NCBI RefSeq assembly: GCF_030733685.1
Contig: NZ_JASHIM010000026.1
Span: forward strand, 1 to 49,331
Length of the DNA stretch: 49,331 bases
Reading direction: 5' to 3'
DNA from: Roseovarius sp. MMSF_3281
GTDB taxonomy: Bacteria; Pseudomonadota; Alphaproteobacteria; Rhodobacterales; Rhodobacteraceae
How positions within the stretch are numbered: the first letter of the stretch is position 1; each line of letters begins with the position of its first letter. This document shows positions 17,192 through 26,915 of this stretch, piece after piece. The notes below the pieces were generated by a model, which made no database searches, was not told the DNA's origin, and was given only the letters and a program-made list of their open reading frames with translations. A program made the translations under genes and the position numbers.

Positions 17192-18487
17192 ATGCTGAAA
17201 GACCAGGACCGTATCTTTACCAATCTCTACGGCATGCACGACCGGACCCTGAAGGGGGCCAAGGCGCGTGGGCATTGGGATGGCACGGCGAAAATCTTGC
17301 AAAACGGCCGCGACTGGATCATCGAACAGATGAAAGCCAGTGGTTTGCGGGGCCGGGGCGGCGCGGGCTTCCCCACGGGCCTCAAGTGGTCGTTCATGCC
17401 CAAGGAAAGCGATGGGCGGCCTGCATACCTTGTGGTCAATGCCGACGAGTCCGAGCCGGGCACCTGCAAGGACCGCGAGATCATGCGCCACGATCCGCAT
17501 ACCCTGATCGAGGGGTGTCTGATCGCCAGTTTCGCGATGAACGCGCATGCCTGCTATATCTATATTCGCGGCGAATACATCCGGGAGCGCGAGGCGCTTC
17601 AGGCCGCGATTGACGAGGCCTATGAGGCCGGTTTGATCGGCAAGAATGCCTGCAAATCGGGCTGGGACTTTGACCTTTACCTGCACCACGGGGCAGGGGC
17701 CTATATCTGTGGCGAGGAAACCGCCCTTCTGGAAAGCCTTGAAGGCAAGAAGGGGATGCCGCGGATGAAGCCGCCCTTCCCGGCGATGGCCGGGCTTTAT
17801 GGTTGTCCGAGCACGGTGAACAACGTGGAATCGATTGCCGTTGTGCCGACCATCCTTCGCCGTGGGCCGGAATGGTTCGCGGGGTTCGGGCGGCCCAACA
17901 ATACCGGCACCAAGATTTTCGCCATCTCGGGCCATGTGAACAACCCCTGCGTGGTCGAAGACAGCATGTCGATCAGTTTCGAGGAATTGATCGACAAACA
18001 CTGCGGTGGCATTCGCGGTGGTTGGGATAACCTCAAGGCGGTGATCCCCGGGGGGTCTTCGGTGCCGTGCGTGCGTGGCGAAAAGATGAAAGACGCGGTG
18101 ATGGATTTCGACGCCCTGCGCGAAGTGGGGTCAAGCCTTGGCACGGCGGCGGTGATCGTCATGGACAAGGATACCGACATCATCAAGGCGATCTGGCGGT
18201 TGTCGAAGTTCTACAAGCACGAAAGCTGTGGCCAGTGTACGCCCTGCCGTGAGGGGACCGGATGGATGATGCGGGTCATGGATCGGCTTGTGCGCGGCGA
18301 AGCGGACGTCGAGGAGATCGACATGCTGTTCGATGTGACCAAGCAGGTCGAAGGCCACACCATCTGCGCGCTTGGCGATGCGGCGGCATGGCCCATTCAG
18401 GGCCTGATCCGCAATTTCCGCGATGAAATCGAGGACCGTATCAAGGCCCAGAAGACCGGCCGCGTCAGCGCGGTTGCGGCAGAATAA
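17192..18487 (+). CDS. nuoF: NADH-quinone oxidoreductase subunit F
   Basis: A 431-aa NADH-binding subunit carrying FMN and cluster N3. The glycine-rich NADH/FMN site [16 protein letters not shown] is at 51-66, and [15 protein letters not shown] and [14 protein letters not shown] follow. Cluster N3 ligands are C346, C349, C352 in [11 protein letters not shown] and C392 in TICALGD. NADH delivers a hydride to FMN here, the entry point of electrons to complex I. The ATG at 17192 lies 7 bp after the preceding stop. Length equals that of the alphaproteobacterial family. Confidence 0.96.
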   Translation: MLKDQDRIFTNLYGMHDRTLKGAKARGHWDGTAKILQNGRDWIIEQMKASGLRGRGGAGFPTGLKWSFMPKESDGRPAYLVVNADESEPGTCKDREIMRHDPHTLIEGCLIASFAMNAHACYIYIRGEYIREREALQAAIDEAYEAGLIGKNACKSGWDFDLYLHHGAGAYICGEETALLESLEGKKGMPRMKPPFPAMAGLYGCPSTVNNVESIAVVPTILRRGPEWFAGFGRPNNTGTKIFAISGHVNNPCVVEDSMSISFEELIDKHCGGIRGGWDNLKAVIPGGSSVPCVRGEKMKDAVMDFDALREVGSSLGTAAVIVMDKDTDIIKAIWRLSKFYKHESCGQCTPCREGTGWMMRVMDRLVRGEADVEEIDMLFDVTKQVEGHTICALGDAAAWPIQGLIRNFRDEIEDRIKAQKTGRVSAVAAE

Positions 18488-18509
18488 CAGGGGGCGCGGA
18501 GCCGTGGAC

Positions 18510-18872
18510 ATGACCACTCAGAATTCGGGACGCGGCCTGGGCCGGATCCTTGCCTTGGTCGCCCTTGCGGCGACGATGGGGCTGTCCGCCTGTGGCGACC
18601 GGGCCGAGCGGGTGCGTTTCAACGGTGAGTATTACCCGGCGAAAGTCAGCCGCGACCGCGACACGCGCAAGCAGTTTCAAGTGTCTGTGCGCCGCGTGGA
18701 TCGGGGCCTTTTGGGCGCACGCGAAGCGGGGCGCTATGCGGCCACGCGCTATTGTCTGAAAGAGTTCGGAACCTCGAACATCGATTGGGTCAATGGACCG
18801 GATGCCGAAGATGGGCGCCTTAGTATTTCCAATGGCAGGCTGAGCCTGAGCGGGGCCTGTGTGACATGGTGA
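18510..18872 (+). CDS. small lipoprotein between nuoF and nuoG
   Basis: A 120-aa predicted lipoprotein with signal ILALVALAATMGLSACGD (lipobox LSAC). The mature domain contains FNGEYYPAKVSRDRDTRKQF, a glycine/arginine region and two further cysteines (YCLKEFG and GACVTW) that could form a disulfide. ATG 18510 is chosen because GGAG at 18498-18501 has proper spacing; a GTG at 18504 is too close. No family is recognised. It is one of three lipoproteins lodged inside this nuo operon. Confidence 0.75.
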   Translation: MTTQNSGRGLGRILALVALAATMGLSACGDRAERVRFNGEYYPAKVSRDRDTRKQFQVSVRRVDRGLLGAREAGRYAATRYCLKEFGTSNIDWVNGPDAEDGRLSISNGRLSLSGACVTW

Positions 18873-18932
18873 CTTTCCTTTTCATATCAATGGTTTGCGC
18901 GGGGTGTTATTGCATATCACTCCCTGCGAAAG

Positions 18933-18951
18933 CCATCTGCGCAGCAGATGG
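18933..18951 (+). other. intra-operon hairpin upstream of the DUF5333-like gene
   Basis: CCATCTGC and GCAGATGG pair over 8 bp around a GCA loop in the 127-bp spacer, the longest between nuoF and nuoG. There is no T-tract, so it is unlikely to terminate; an mRNA processing or stabilising element is possible. Confidence 0.4.
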
Positions 18952-18999
18952 AGGCGCAAAACCTGCGGCCTCTGCTGTGGTGAGAAAAGGAGACACCCC

Positions 19000-19413
19000 A
19001 TGCGTATGATGACCACCCTTGTTCTGAGTGCGACCCTTGCAAGCGCGGCCATGGCCGGCAGCGCCAGCACCAAACCCGGTTTGCAGAACGAGACTGATAT
19101 CAATAGCGGTCTGTTGGCGGTTGCCGCGGCGGATAAGATCCGGCGTGCCTGCGACAGCATTTACGGCCGGTTCTTCCGGGCGCGTGGCTATGTGAATGAC
19201 CTAAAGGACTTGGCGCTTGAGCGCGGCTATACCGAGGCCGAGATCGATGCCTATGTCAACAACGATGCGGAACAGGACAAGATGCGCGCCAAGCGCAACG
19301 CCTATTTCAAATCCAAGGGGGCCAGCAATCTGGACCCTGAAAGCCTGTGTGTGCTGGGCCGCGAAGAAATTCGAAAAAACAGCCAGATCGGCTCGCTACT
19401 GAGAGCAAAGTGA
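19000..19413 (+). CDS. secreted DUF5333-like protein
   Basis: A 137-aa protein with a signal peptide (MRMMTTLVLSATLASAAMA, about 19 residues). The mature part is helical: LLAVAAADKIRRACDSIYGRFFRARGYVNDLKDLA, then ALERGYTEAEIDAYVNN, and a second cysteine in PESLCVLGREEI. Size, motif order and place before nuoG fit the Rhodobacteraceae DUF5333 family. The start is set by AAAAGGAG just upstream of ATG 19000. The product should be periplasmic. Function unknown. Confidence 0.78.
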   Translation: MRMMTTLVLSATLASAAMAGSASTKPGLQNETDINSGLLAVAAADKIRRACDSIYGRFFRARGYVNDLKDLALERGYTEAEIDAYVNNDAEQDKMRAKRNAYFKSKGASNLDPESLCVLGREEIRKNSQIGSLLRAK

Positions 19414-19419
19414 GAAAAA

Positions 19420-21408
19420 ATGTCTGACCTGCGCAAGATCATCATCGACGATCAGGAATTGGAAGTAGAGGGGGCGATGACCCTGATTCAGGCTTGTGAA
19501 CAAGCCGGGATCGAGGTGCCGCGTTTTTGCTACCACGAACGGCTGTCGATTGCCGGGAATTGCCGGATGTGTCTTGTCGAGGTCGTCGGCGGGCCGCCGA
19601 AACCGGCGGCCTCCTGCGCGATGCAGGTGCGCGACCTGCGGCCCGGGCCGGAAGGCCAGCCGCCGGTCGTCAAGACCAACAGCCCGATGGTCAAGAAGGC
19701 CCGCGAAGGGGTGATGGAATTCCTGTTGATCAACCACCCGCTGGATTGCCCGATTTGTGACCAAGGCGGGGAGTGCGATCTGCAGGATCAGGCCATGGCC
19801 TATGGCGTGGATTTCAGCCGCTACCGAGAACCCAAGCGCGCGGTGGACGATCTGGACCTTGGGCCGCTTGTCGAAACCCACATGACGCGTTGCATTTCCT
19901 GCACCCGCTGCGTGCGCTTCACGACCGAGGTGGCGGGCATTCACCAGATGGGCCAGACGGGTCGCGGCGAAGATGCCGAGATTACGGCTTACCTGGGTGA
20001 AACGCTAGACAGCAATCTGCAAGGCAACATCATTGACCTGTGCCCGGTGGGGGCACTTGTGTCCAAGCCCTATGCCTTCACCGCGCGGCCATGGGAGTTG
20101 ACCAAGACCGAAACCATCGACGTGATGGATGCGCTTGGCAGCAACATTCGTGTGGATACCAAGGGCCGCGAGGTCATGCGTATCCTGCCGCGCAACCATG
20201 ATGGCGTGAACGAGGAATGGATTTCCGACAAGACGCGTTTTGTCTGGGATGGTCTGCGCCGTCAGCGTCTGGACCGGCCCTACGTCCGCGAAGGCGGCAA
20301 GCTGCGCCCGGCAGGCTGGGATGAGGCTTTGGCAAAGGCGGCCGAGGCGATCAAGGGGGCCAGCAAGGTGGCCGGCCTCGTGGGCGATTTGGCCGCGGTC
20401 GAGGCGGCCTTTGCACTCAAGCAACTGGTTGAGGGGCAGGGCGGTGCCGTGGAATGCCGGACCGACAAGGCCAAGCTGCCCGAGGGCAACCGCGCCGGTT
20501 ATGTCGGCAATGTGGCCGTCGAAGACCTGGATACCGCGAAAGAAGTTGTCCTGATCGGCACCAACCCGGCGATCGAAGCGCCGGTTCTGAATGCGCGCAT
20601 CCGCAAGGCGTGGCTGAAGGGGGCCGAGGTCACGGTGGTCGGGCCGACCATGGACCTGACCTATGAGCATACCCATGCAGGCACCGGGCGCGATGCGCTG
20701 TCGAAGCTGAAGGTAAGCGATGAGGCTATCGTGATCGTCGGCCAAGGCGCCTTGCAAGAGGCCGATGGCGCGGCGGTTCTGGCCGCGGCGCAGGCCCTGA
20801 GCGGCCGGATGATGGTTCTTCACACGGCTGCCAGCCGTGTTGGGGCGATGGATGCGGGCTGTACCACCGAAGGCGGGCTTGAGGCCGCGATCGACGGGGC
20901 GGATGTGATTTACAATCTCGGCGCGGACGAGGTGGAAATCGACGCTGGCGCCTTCGTGATCTACCAAGGCAGCCATGGCGACCGAGGCGCGCATCGTGCC
21001 GACGTGATCCTGCCGGGGGCCGCCTATACCGAGGAACAGGGCCTTTTCGTCAATACCGAAGGCCGCCCGCAATTGGCATTGCGCGCGGGGTTCCCGCCGG
21101 GTGAGGCCAAGGAAAACTGGGCCATTCTGCGGGCGCTGTCGGGTGAGATGGGGCAGGCGTTGCCTTTCGACTCCATCGTTCGGTTGCGCAAGCAATTGGT
21201 CGAGGTGGCGCCGGTTCTGGCCAAGGTGGATCAGGTCCCGGGCAATTCCGGTGATGCCCTGACCAAGGGCAAACTGGGCAAGGCCGATTTCCGCGTGGCG
21301 ATCAATGACTTCTTCCTGACGAACCCGGTCGCGCGGGCCAGCGAGTTGATGGCGGAACTGAGCGCCAATGCAAAGGCGCGCCGTGAGGCCCCGGTGGCCG
21401 CCGAGTAA
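19420..21408 (+). CDS. nuoG: NADH-quinone oxidoreductase subunit G
   Basis: A 662-aa 75-kDa-family subunit of the NADH module. [2Fe-2S] N1b ligands are C37, C48, C51 and C66. N5 is bound by H106 (NHPLDCPIC), C110, C113 and C119. N4 is bound by C158, C161, C164 and C208. The rest is a molybdopterin-oxidoreductase-like domain without cofactor. The extra N7 cluster motif of E. coli-type NuoG is not evident, in line with alphaproteobacterial and mitochondrial subunits. The ATG at 19420 follows the previous stop by 6 bp. Confidence 0.96.
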   Translation: MSDLRKIIIDDQELEVEGAMTLIQACEQAGIEVPRFCYHERLSIAGNCRMCLVEVVGGPPKPAASCAMQVRDLRPGPEGQPPVVKTNSPMVKKAREGVMEFLLINHPLDCPICDQGGECDLQDQAMAYGVDFSRYREPKRAVDDLDLGPLVETHMTRCISCTRCVRFTTEVAGIHQMGQTGRGEDAEITAYLGETLDSNLQGNIIDLCPVGALVSKPYAFTARPWELTKTETIDVMDALGSNIRVDTKGREVMRILPRNHDGVNEEWISDKTRFVWDGLRRQRLDRPYVREGGKLRPAGWDEALAKAAEAIKGASKVAGLVGDLAAVEAAFALKQLVEGQGGAVECRTDKAKLPEGNRAGYVGNVAVEDLDTAKEVVLIGTNPAIEAPVLNARIRKAWLKGAEVTVVGPTMDLTYEHTHAGTGRDALSKLKVSDEAIVIVGQGALQEADGAAVLAAAQALSGRMMVLHTAASRVGAMDAGCTTEGGLEAAIDGADVIYNLGADEVEIDAGAFVIYQGSHGDRGAHRADVILPGAAYTEEQGLFVNTEGRPQLALRAGFPPGEAKENWAILRALSGEMGQALPFDSIVRLRKQLVEVAPVLAKVDQVPGNSGDALTKGKLGKADFRVAINDFFLTNPVARASELMAELSANAKARREAPVAAE

Positions 21409-21806
21409 TGCTGCGTGCCGCCATCATATCCCCTGTGGCGCTTGTTTGCGCCGGCGCTGTTTCAGGCTGCGAGGCAGGCGGTGAGGTGTCGCGGTTTTCC
21501 CCGGACTATCAGGGAATCGAAACACGGCTGCTGGACGGGGATCTTGTGAATTTCCACGTGCGGATGGCCGGTGCGCGGACGGCGGAAGATGTTGACCGCT
21601 ATGCCGAATGCGCGGCAGCGCAATATACTTTGATCCGGGGATACGGATTTGCGCGGCATCTTCGGACGAATGTGGACGAAGAGGGTGGCATCTGGCGCGG
21701 CGATGCGGTTTATACCATTTCGCCGGCTCTGCCCCGAGGATTGAAAACGATCGACGCTGAAGTCGTCGCCGCCGATTGTGCGGAAAACGGAATACCGATG
21801 GTGTGA
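21408..21806 (+). CDS. small lipoprotein between nuoG and nuoH
   Basis: A 132-aa protein whose ATG overlaps the nuoG stop (TAATG). N-terminal signal [18 protein letters not shown] carries a plausible lipobox VSGC, followed by [15 protein letters not shown]. The mature domain includes [21 protein letters not shown] and a final cysteine in AADCAENG. The region [19 protein letters not shown] is reminiscent of conserved Rhodobacteraceae lipoproteins of unknown function, but no family is assigned. It ends 7 bp before nuoH. Confidence 0.72.
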   Translation: MLRAAIISPVALVCAGAVSGCEAGGEVSRFSPDYQGIETRLLDGDLVNFHVRMAGARTAEDVDRYAECAAAQYTLIRGYGFARHLRTNVDEEGGIWRGDAVYTISPALPRGLKTIDAEVVAADCAENGIPMV

Positions 21807-21813
21807 GGACCTG

Positions 21814-22851
21814 ATGGCTGAATTCTTTACAACCCCGCTTGGAATCGCGGTGCTAATCGTGGCGCAGTGTTTGGCCGTCGTGGGCTTTGTCATGATCTCG
21901 CTGCTGTTCTTGGTGTATGGCGACCGCAAGATCTGGGCCGCGGTTCAGATGCGGCGCGGACCGAACGTGGTTGGGGTTTACGGCCTGCTGCAATCGGTCG
22001 CCGATGCCTTGAAATACGTGCTGAAAGAGGTGGTCGTGCCCGCCGGGGCAGACAAGGCGGTGTTCATTCTTGCGCCGATGACCAGTTTCGTTCTTGCGAT
22101 CCTTGCCTGGGCGGTGATCCCGATGAACGAAGGCTGGGTTCTGTCGGATATCAACGTGGCGATCCTGTTCGTCTTCGCGGTGTCCTCGCTGGAGGTTTAC
22201 GGCGTGATCATGGGCGGTTGGGCCTCGAACTCGAAATACCCGTTCCTTGGTTCGCTACGCTCTGCCGCGCAGATGATTTCCTATGAGGTCAGCATCGGCC
22301 TGATCATTATCGGGGTGATCATTTCCACCGGCAGCTTGAACTTTGGAAACATCGTGGCCGCGCAGGACACCGCCTATGGTTTCTTCGGCTGGTACTGGCT
22401 GCCGCATCTGCCGATGGTGTTCTTGTTTTTCATTTCGTGCCTTGCCGAAACCAACCGCCCGCCATTTGACCTGCCGGAAGCGGAATCGGAACTGGTTGCG
22501 GGTTACCAAGTGGAATATTCGGCAACGCCCTTCCTGTTGTTCATGGCGGGCGAGTATATCGCGATTTTCCTGATGTGCGCTCTGACCTCGCTGTTGTTCT
22601 TCGGCGGGTGGTTGTCGCCCATTCCGGGCCTGCCCGACGGGGTGTTCTGGATGATTGCCAAGATGGCCTTCTTCTTCTTCATCTTCGCGATGGTGAAGGC
22701 CATTACACCGCGCTACCGCTATGACCAGTTGATGCGCATCGGCTGGAAGGTGTTCCTGCCGCTGTCGCTGGCCTGGGTCGTGGTGGTGTCGTTCCTTGCG
22801 AAATTCGAAGTGCTTGGCGGCTTTTGGGCCCGCTGGGCGATGGGAGGCTAA
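21814..22851 (+). CDS. nuoH: NADH-quinone oxidoreductase subunit H
   Basis: A 345-aa membrane subunit (ND1) with eight predicted transmembrane helices that completes the quinone chamber between the peripheral and membrane arms. Conserved segments are [47 protein letters not shown] and [22 protein letters not shown], the last being the acidic funnel loop. The start ATG 21814 follows GTGAGGAC; longer in-frame starts overlap the lipoprotein gene. Confidence 0.96.
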   Translation: MAEFFTTPLGIAVLIVAQCLAVVGFVMISLLFLVYGDRKIWAAVQMRRGPNVVGVYGLLQSVADALKYVLKEVVVPAGADKAVFILAPMTSFVLAILAWAVIPMNEGWVLSDINVAILFVFAVSSLEVYGVIMGGWASNSKYPFLGSLRSAAQMISYEVSIGLIIIGVIISTGSLNFGNIVAAQDTAYGFFGWYWLPHLPMVFLFFISCLAETNRPPFDLPEAESELVAGYQVEYSATPFLLFMAGEYIAIFLMCALTSLLFFGGWLSPIPGLPDGVFWMIAKMAFFFFIFAMVKAITPRYRYDQLMRIGWKVFLPLSLAWVVVVSFLAKFEVLGGFWARWAMGG

Positions 22852-22854
22852 CCG

Positions 22855-23349
22855 ATGGCGAATATCGACTATGGGCGCGCGGCGGGGTATTTCCTGCTCA
22901 AGGATTTCTTCAAAGGCTTCAAACTGGGCCTGAAGTATTTCTTTGCGCCGAAAGCGACGCTGAACTACCCGCACGAAAAAGGCCCGCTGTCGCCGCGGTT
23001 CCGGGGTGAGCACGCGCTACGCCGGTATCCCAACGGCGAAGAGCGTTGCATTGCCTGTAAGCTGTGCGAGGCGATTTGCCCGGCGCAGGCGATCACCATC
23101 GACGCCGAGCCGCGCGACGACGGCAGCCGCCGGACCACGCGCTATGACATCGACATGACCAAGTGCATCTACTGTGGTTTCTGCCAAGAGGCCTGCCCGG
23201 TGGACGCCATTGTCGAAGGTCCGAATTTCGAGTTCGCCACCGAAACCCGCGAAGAGCTGTTTTACGACAAGGCAAAGCTTCTGGAGAACGGCGACCGATG
23301 GGAAGCCGAGATTGCCCGCAACCTTGAACTGGATGCACCTTACAGATGA
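22855..23349 (+). CDS. nuoI: NADH-quinone oxidoreductase subunit I
   Basis: A 164-aa TYKY/23-kDa-type ferredoxin subunit bearing clusters N6a and N6b. The two 8-Cys ferredoxin motifs are complete: C65, C68, C71, C75 and C104, C107, C110, C114. The amphipathic N-terminal helix ([14 protein letters not shown]) anchors it to the membrane. Starts 3 bp after the nuoH stop and overlaps the next gene by 4 bp (ATGA). Confidence 0.96.
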   Translation: MANIDYGRAAGYFLLKDFFKGFKLGLKYFFAPKATLNYPHEKGPLSPRFRGEHALRRYPNGEERCIACKLCEAICPAQAITIDAEPRDDGSRRTTRYDIDMTKCIYCGFCQEACPVDAIVEGPNFEFATETREELFYDKAKLLENGDRWEAEIARNLELDAPYR

Positions 23350-23759
23350 CCGACCCCAAGAACCCCTTCGAGATGATGATGGCGCAGGCACAGGAGATGG
23401 CCAAGGCCATGAATCCTGCGCTTGAGTCCTTCTCGCCCAAGGGGTTCGAAAGCCTGTGGCCGACCATGCCCAAGGACATCATGGAGATGACTTTTGGCAA
23501 AGGGGTCAGCAAGGACGGTCTTGATGCCAAGACACGGCTTTTGCTGACGCTGGCGGGGCTGACCATGCTTGGCGCGCAGAGCGATACGCAAATCCGGATG
23601 ACGGTGCGCCACGCGCTTGAGGCCGGGGCAACCAAGGATGAGATTGCCGAAACCATCGCCCAGATGGCGATGTTTGCTGGCGTTCCGTCGATGACCCGCG
23701 CGATGGAATTCGCGCAAGAGGTTCTGGACGAGACTGAGGAAAAGGACAAAGACACATGA
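23346..23759 (+). CDS. carboxymuconolactone decarboxylase-like protein lacking cysteines
   Basis: A 137-aa helical protein whose centre ([39 protein letters not shown]) has the alpha-helical pattern of the AhpD/CMD fold. The CxxC of peroxidase-type AhpD proteins is absent and the whole protein has no cysteine. A histidine (RHALEAGA) is kept. The N-terminus is Met-rich and the C-terminus acidic (ETEEKDKDT). It overlaps nuoI and nuoJ by 4 bp on each side, so it is translationally coupled to both. A structural or assembly role at complex I is an inference; no enzyme activity is claimed. Confidence 0.75.
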   Translation: MTDPKNPFEMMMAQAQEMAKAMNPALESFSPKGFESLWPTMPKDIMEMTFGKGVSKDGLDAKTRLLLTLAGLTMLGAQSDTQIRMTVRHALEAGATKDEIAETIAQMAMFAGVPSMTRAMEFAQEVLDETEEKDKDT

Positions 23760-24364
23760 CCATCGCAGCGATGTCGTTTTACCTGTTTGCGATCTCGGCG
23801 CTGACCGGGGGGCTGTTCACGGTGATCAGCCGCAACCCCGTGCATTCGGTGCTGTGGTTGATCCTGTCCTTCATCAGCGCGGCGGGTCTGTTCGTTCTGC
23901 TGGGGGCAGAGTTCGTGGCGATGTTGTTGATCATCGTCTACGTTGGCGCCGTGGCGGTGCTGTTCCTTTTCGTGGTTATGATGCTGGACGTGGATTTCGC
24001 CGAGTTGAAGGCGGAAATGGCAAGATACATGCCGCTTGCCCTTCTGATCGGGGTGATCCTGCTGATGCAGTTCGGTTTGGCCTTTGGCAACTGGACCATG
24101 GCCGAAGGGGCCGAAGCGGCGCGTGGCGCTGTTGCCCCGGAGGGCGTGCAGAATACCGCCGCCCTTGGCCTGCTGCTTTATGATAAATACTTCCTTCTGT
24201 TCCAATTGGCGGGGCTGATCCTGCTGGTGGCGATGATCGGGGCGATTGTTCTGACGCTGCGGCACCGTTCGGACGTCAAGCGTCAGGATGTATTGGCGCA
24301 GATGTATCGCGATCCGGCCAAGGCAATGGAATTGAAAGACGTGAAACCGGGGCAGGGGCTCTGA
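23756..24364 (+). CDS. nuoJ: NADH-quinone oxidoreductase subunit J
   Basis: A 202-aa membrane subunit (ND6) with five predicted helices. The conserved third helix, [21 protein letters not shown], has the [16 protein letters not shown] signature whose pi-bulge rotates during coupling. The C-terminal tail is basic. ATGA overlap with the preceding gene. A 132-bp spacer with a palindromic repeat separates it from nuoK. Confidence 0.95.
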   Translation: MTIAAMSFYLFAISALTGGLFTVISRNPVHSVLWLILSFISAAGLFVLLGAEFVAMLLIIVYVGAVAVLFLFVVMMLDVDFAELKAEMARYMPLALLIGVILLMQFGLAFGNWTMAEGAEAARGAVAPEGVQNTAALGLLLYDKYFLLFQLAGLILLVAMIGAIVLTLRHRSDVKRQDVLAQMYRDPAKAMELKDVKPGQGL

Positions 24365-24374
24365 GCGTCTGACC

Positions 24375-24455
24375 CGCCCCGGACCTGATCCGGGGCCTCC
24401 CGGCCATGCGCGCCGGGGCAAAGACCAAGAGGTTCCGGGTCAGGCCCGGGATGCG
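24375..24455. repeat. paired palindromic intergenic repeat between nuoJ and nuoK
   Basis: CCCCGGACCTGATCCGGGG (24377-24395) is a 7-bp-stem hairpin. A related sequence in inverse orientation, GGTTCCGGGTCAGGCCCGGG (24431-24450), lies downstream, so the two copies can also pair with each other. CCGGACCTGATCCGG-type elements recur in alphaproteobacterial intergenic regions; this unit looks like such a mobile palindrome inserted into the operon. Confidence 0.6.
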
Positions 24456-24496
24456 AAGAATAGAAAGACGAACGGGCACGGCCCGGAGGGACACGC

Positions 24497-24802
24497 ATGA
24501 TTGGACTTGAACATTATTTGACGGTCGCGGCGGCGCTCTTCGTCATCGGGATTTTCGGGCTTTTCCTTAACCGGAAGAACGTGATCATCCTGCTGATGAG
24601 CATCGAATTGATGCTGCTTGCGGTGAATATCAATCTGGTGGCCTTCTCGTCGTTCCTTGGCGATCTGGTGGGGCAGGTCTTTACCCTGTTTGTCCTTACG
24701 GTCGCGGCGGCCGAGGCGGCCATCGGTCTCGCTATCCTCGTCTGCTTCTTCCGCAATCGCGGCACCATCGCCGTGGAAGACATCAACGTGATGAAAGGCT
24801 GA
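24497..24802 (+). CDS. nuoK: NADH-quinone oxidoreductase subunit K
   Basis: A 101-aa membrane subunit (ND4L) with three transmembrane helices. The glutamate in [13 protein letters not shown] (helix 2) and the one in [11 protein letters not shown] (helix 3) are the conserved acidic residues of the proton path. The ATG at 24497 has GGAGG upstream. Length equals that of the family. Confidence 0.95.
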   Translation: MIGLEHYLTVAAALFVIGIFGLFLNRKNVIILLMSIELMLLAVNINLVAFSSFLGDLVGQVFTLFVLTVAAAEAAIGLAILVCFFRNRGTIAVEDINVMKG

Positions 24803-24806
24803 GCCG

Positions 24807-26915
24807 ATGATTTTCAAGATTATCCTCTTTGCGCCTCTCATCGGCGCGATCATTGCCGGCTTTGGCTGGCGCGTCATCGGCGACAAGGGGGCCCAGTGGC
24901 TGACCACGGGCCTGTTGTTCCTCTCGGCGCTGCTCAGCTGGATCGTGTTCCTGCAGGGCGCGCATCAGGACGATCCGGTGCATATCCTGACATGGATTCA
25001 ATCGGGCACGTTGGATACCGCTTGGTCGATCCGGGTGGATCGGTTGACCACCACCATGTTGATCGTGGTGACCACGGTTTCGGCGCTCGTGCACCTTTAT
25101 TCCATGGGCTACATGGCGCATGACGAGAATTTCGACGATGCGAAGGAAAGTTATCGCCCACGCTTCTTTGCCTACCTGAGCCTTTTCACCTTCGCCATGC
25201 TGATGCTGGTGACGGCCGATAACCTTGCCCAGATGTTCTTTGGCTGGGAGGGCGTGGGCCTTGCCTCGTACCTGCTGATCGGGTTTTACTTTCGCAAGCC
25301 AAGCGCAAACGCGGCCTCGATCAAGGCCTTCGTGGTCAACCGGGTCGGTGACTTTGGTTTCGCGCTTGGCATCATGGCGCTGTTTTTCCTCACCGACTCG
25401 ATCCAGTTCGATGAGGTCTTTGCCGCGGCACCGGAACTGGCCGAAACCAACCTGACTTTCCTCTGGACCGAGTGGAACGCGGCCAACCTGATTGCCTTCC
25501 TGCTGTTCGTCGGGGCCATGGGTAAATCGGCGCAGCTTTTCCTGCACACGTGGTTGCCGGACGCCATGGAAGGCCCGACGCCAGTGTCGGCCCTGATCCA
25601 CGCGGCGACCATGGTGACGGCGGGGGTTTTCCTTGTCTGCCGTATGTCGCCGCTAATGGAATACGCGCCCGAGGCCATGGCCTTTGTCACTTTCCTTGGC
25701 GCCACCACCGCGTTTTTCGCGGCGACCGTGGGCCTTGTGCAGAACGATATCAAGCGCGTGATCGCTTATTCCACCTGTTCGCAGCTTGGTTACATGTTCG
25801 TGGCCGCCGGTGTGGGTGTCTATAGCGTGGCGATGTTCCACCTTCTGACCCACGCCTTCTTCAAGGCAATGTTGTTCCTTGGCGCCGGTTCGGTCATCCA
25901 TGGGATGCATCACGAGCAGGACATGCGGAACTATGGTGGTCTGCGTAAGAAACTGCCGCTGACTTTCTACGCGATGCTGATTGGCACGCTGGCGATCACC
26001 GGTGTCGGTATTCCGCTGACGGGCTGGATCGGTTTCGCCGGTTTTGCCTCGAAGGACGCGGTCATTGAGTCGGCCTTTGTCGGCAGCCAGGGCGGCTATG
26101 CCTTCTGGATGCTGGTCATCGCGGCGCTGTTCACCTCGTTCTATAGCTGGCGGTTGATGTTCCTCACCTTCTGGGGCGAGCCGCGCGGCGACAAGCATAC
26201 CCATGAACACGCCCATGAAAGCCCCAAGGTGATGCTGATCCCGCTTGGCGTTCTGGCCCTGGGGGCGGTGTTTGCCGGTATGGTCTGGTACAACAGCTTC
26301 TTCGGGCATACCGACCAAGTGGCCAAGTTCTTCAACATTCCCTACGCCGAGGCCGGTGAGCATGGTGAAAATGCTGCCGCTGACGATCACGGGGAAGGTG
26401 GGAATGCCAACGACGACCACGGCGCGGCCGCCGAGCATCACTACGTCTTTGCCGGTGAGCCGGGCGAGGGGGCGATCTTTGTGGGGCCGGACAATCATGT
26501 TCTGGACGAGGCGCACGGGGTTCCCAAGTGGGTCAAGCTTTCGCCCTTCGTTGCCATGGTGCTTGGCCTGATCGTGGCCTACTGGTTCTACATCGTGAAC
26601 CCCAGCCTGCCCAAGCGGCTGGCCGAGAGCCAGCGACCGCTGTACCTGTTCCTGCTCAACAAGTGGTACTTTGACGAGATCTATAACGCGATCTTCGTCA
26701 ATCCCGCGAAAAAGCTGGGGGCATTCCTGTGGAAGCGCGGTGATGGCAACGTGATCGACGGGTCGATCAACGGGGTGGCCATGGGGATTGTCCCCTTCTT
26801 CACCCGTCTCGCGGGCCGGGCGCAATCCGGCTACATCTTCACCTATGCATTTGCCATGGTCATCGGTATCGCGGTGCTTGTCACCTGGATGACCTTCACC
26901 GGAGGGGCTGAATAA
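24807..26915 (+). CDS. nuoL: NADH-quinone oxidoreductase subunit L
   Basis: The largest antiporter-like proton-pumping subunit (ND5), 702 aa. Core motifs include the glutamate in [16 protein letters not shown] and the lysines and histidines in [25 protein letters not shown], the discontinuous TM7 region. The C-terminus carries the lateral helix and TM16. Two histidine-rich stretches, at 464-470 (HTHEHAH) and 519-545, lie in a hydrophilic loop before the lateral helix and account for the extra length over E. coli NuoL. Its stop overlaps the nuoM ATG (TAATG). Confidence 0.96.
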   Translation: MIFKIILFAPLIGAIIAGFGWRVIGDKGAQWLTTGLLFLSALLSWIVFLQGAHQDDPVHILTWIQSGTLDTAWSIRVDRLTTTMLIVVTTVSALVHLYSMGYMAHDENFDDAKESYRPRFFAYLSLFTFAMLMLVTADNLAQMFFGWEGVGLASYLLIGFYFRKPSANAASIKAFVVNRVGDFGFALGIMALFFLTDSIQFDEVFAAAPELAETNLTFLWTEWNAANLIAFLLFVGAMGKSAQLFLHTWLPDAMEGPTPVSALIHAATMVTAGVFLVCRMSPLMEYAPEAMAFVTFLGATTAFFAATVGLVQNDIKRVIAYSTCSQLGYMFVAAGVGVYSVAMFHLLTHAFFKAMLFLGAGSVIHGMHHEQDMRNYGGLRKKLPLTFYAMLIGTLAITGVGIPLTGWIGFAGFASKDAVIESAFVGSQGGYAFWMLVIAALFTSFYSWRLMFLTFWGEPRGDKHTHEHAHESPKVMLIPLGVLALGAVFAGMVWYNSFFGHTDQVAKFFNIPYAEAGEHGENAAADDHGEGGNANDDHGAAAEHHYVFAGEPGEGAIFVGPDNHVLDEAHGVPKWVKLSPFVAMVLGLIVAYWFYIVNPSLPKRLAESQRPLYLFLLNKWYFDEIYNAIFVNPAKKLGAFLWKRGDGNVIDGSINGVAMGIVPFFTRLAGRAQSGYIFTYAFAMVIGIAVLVTWMTFTGGAE

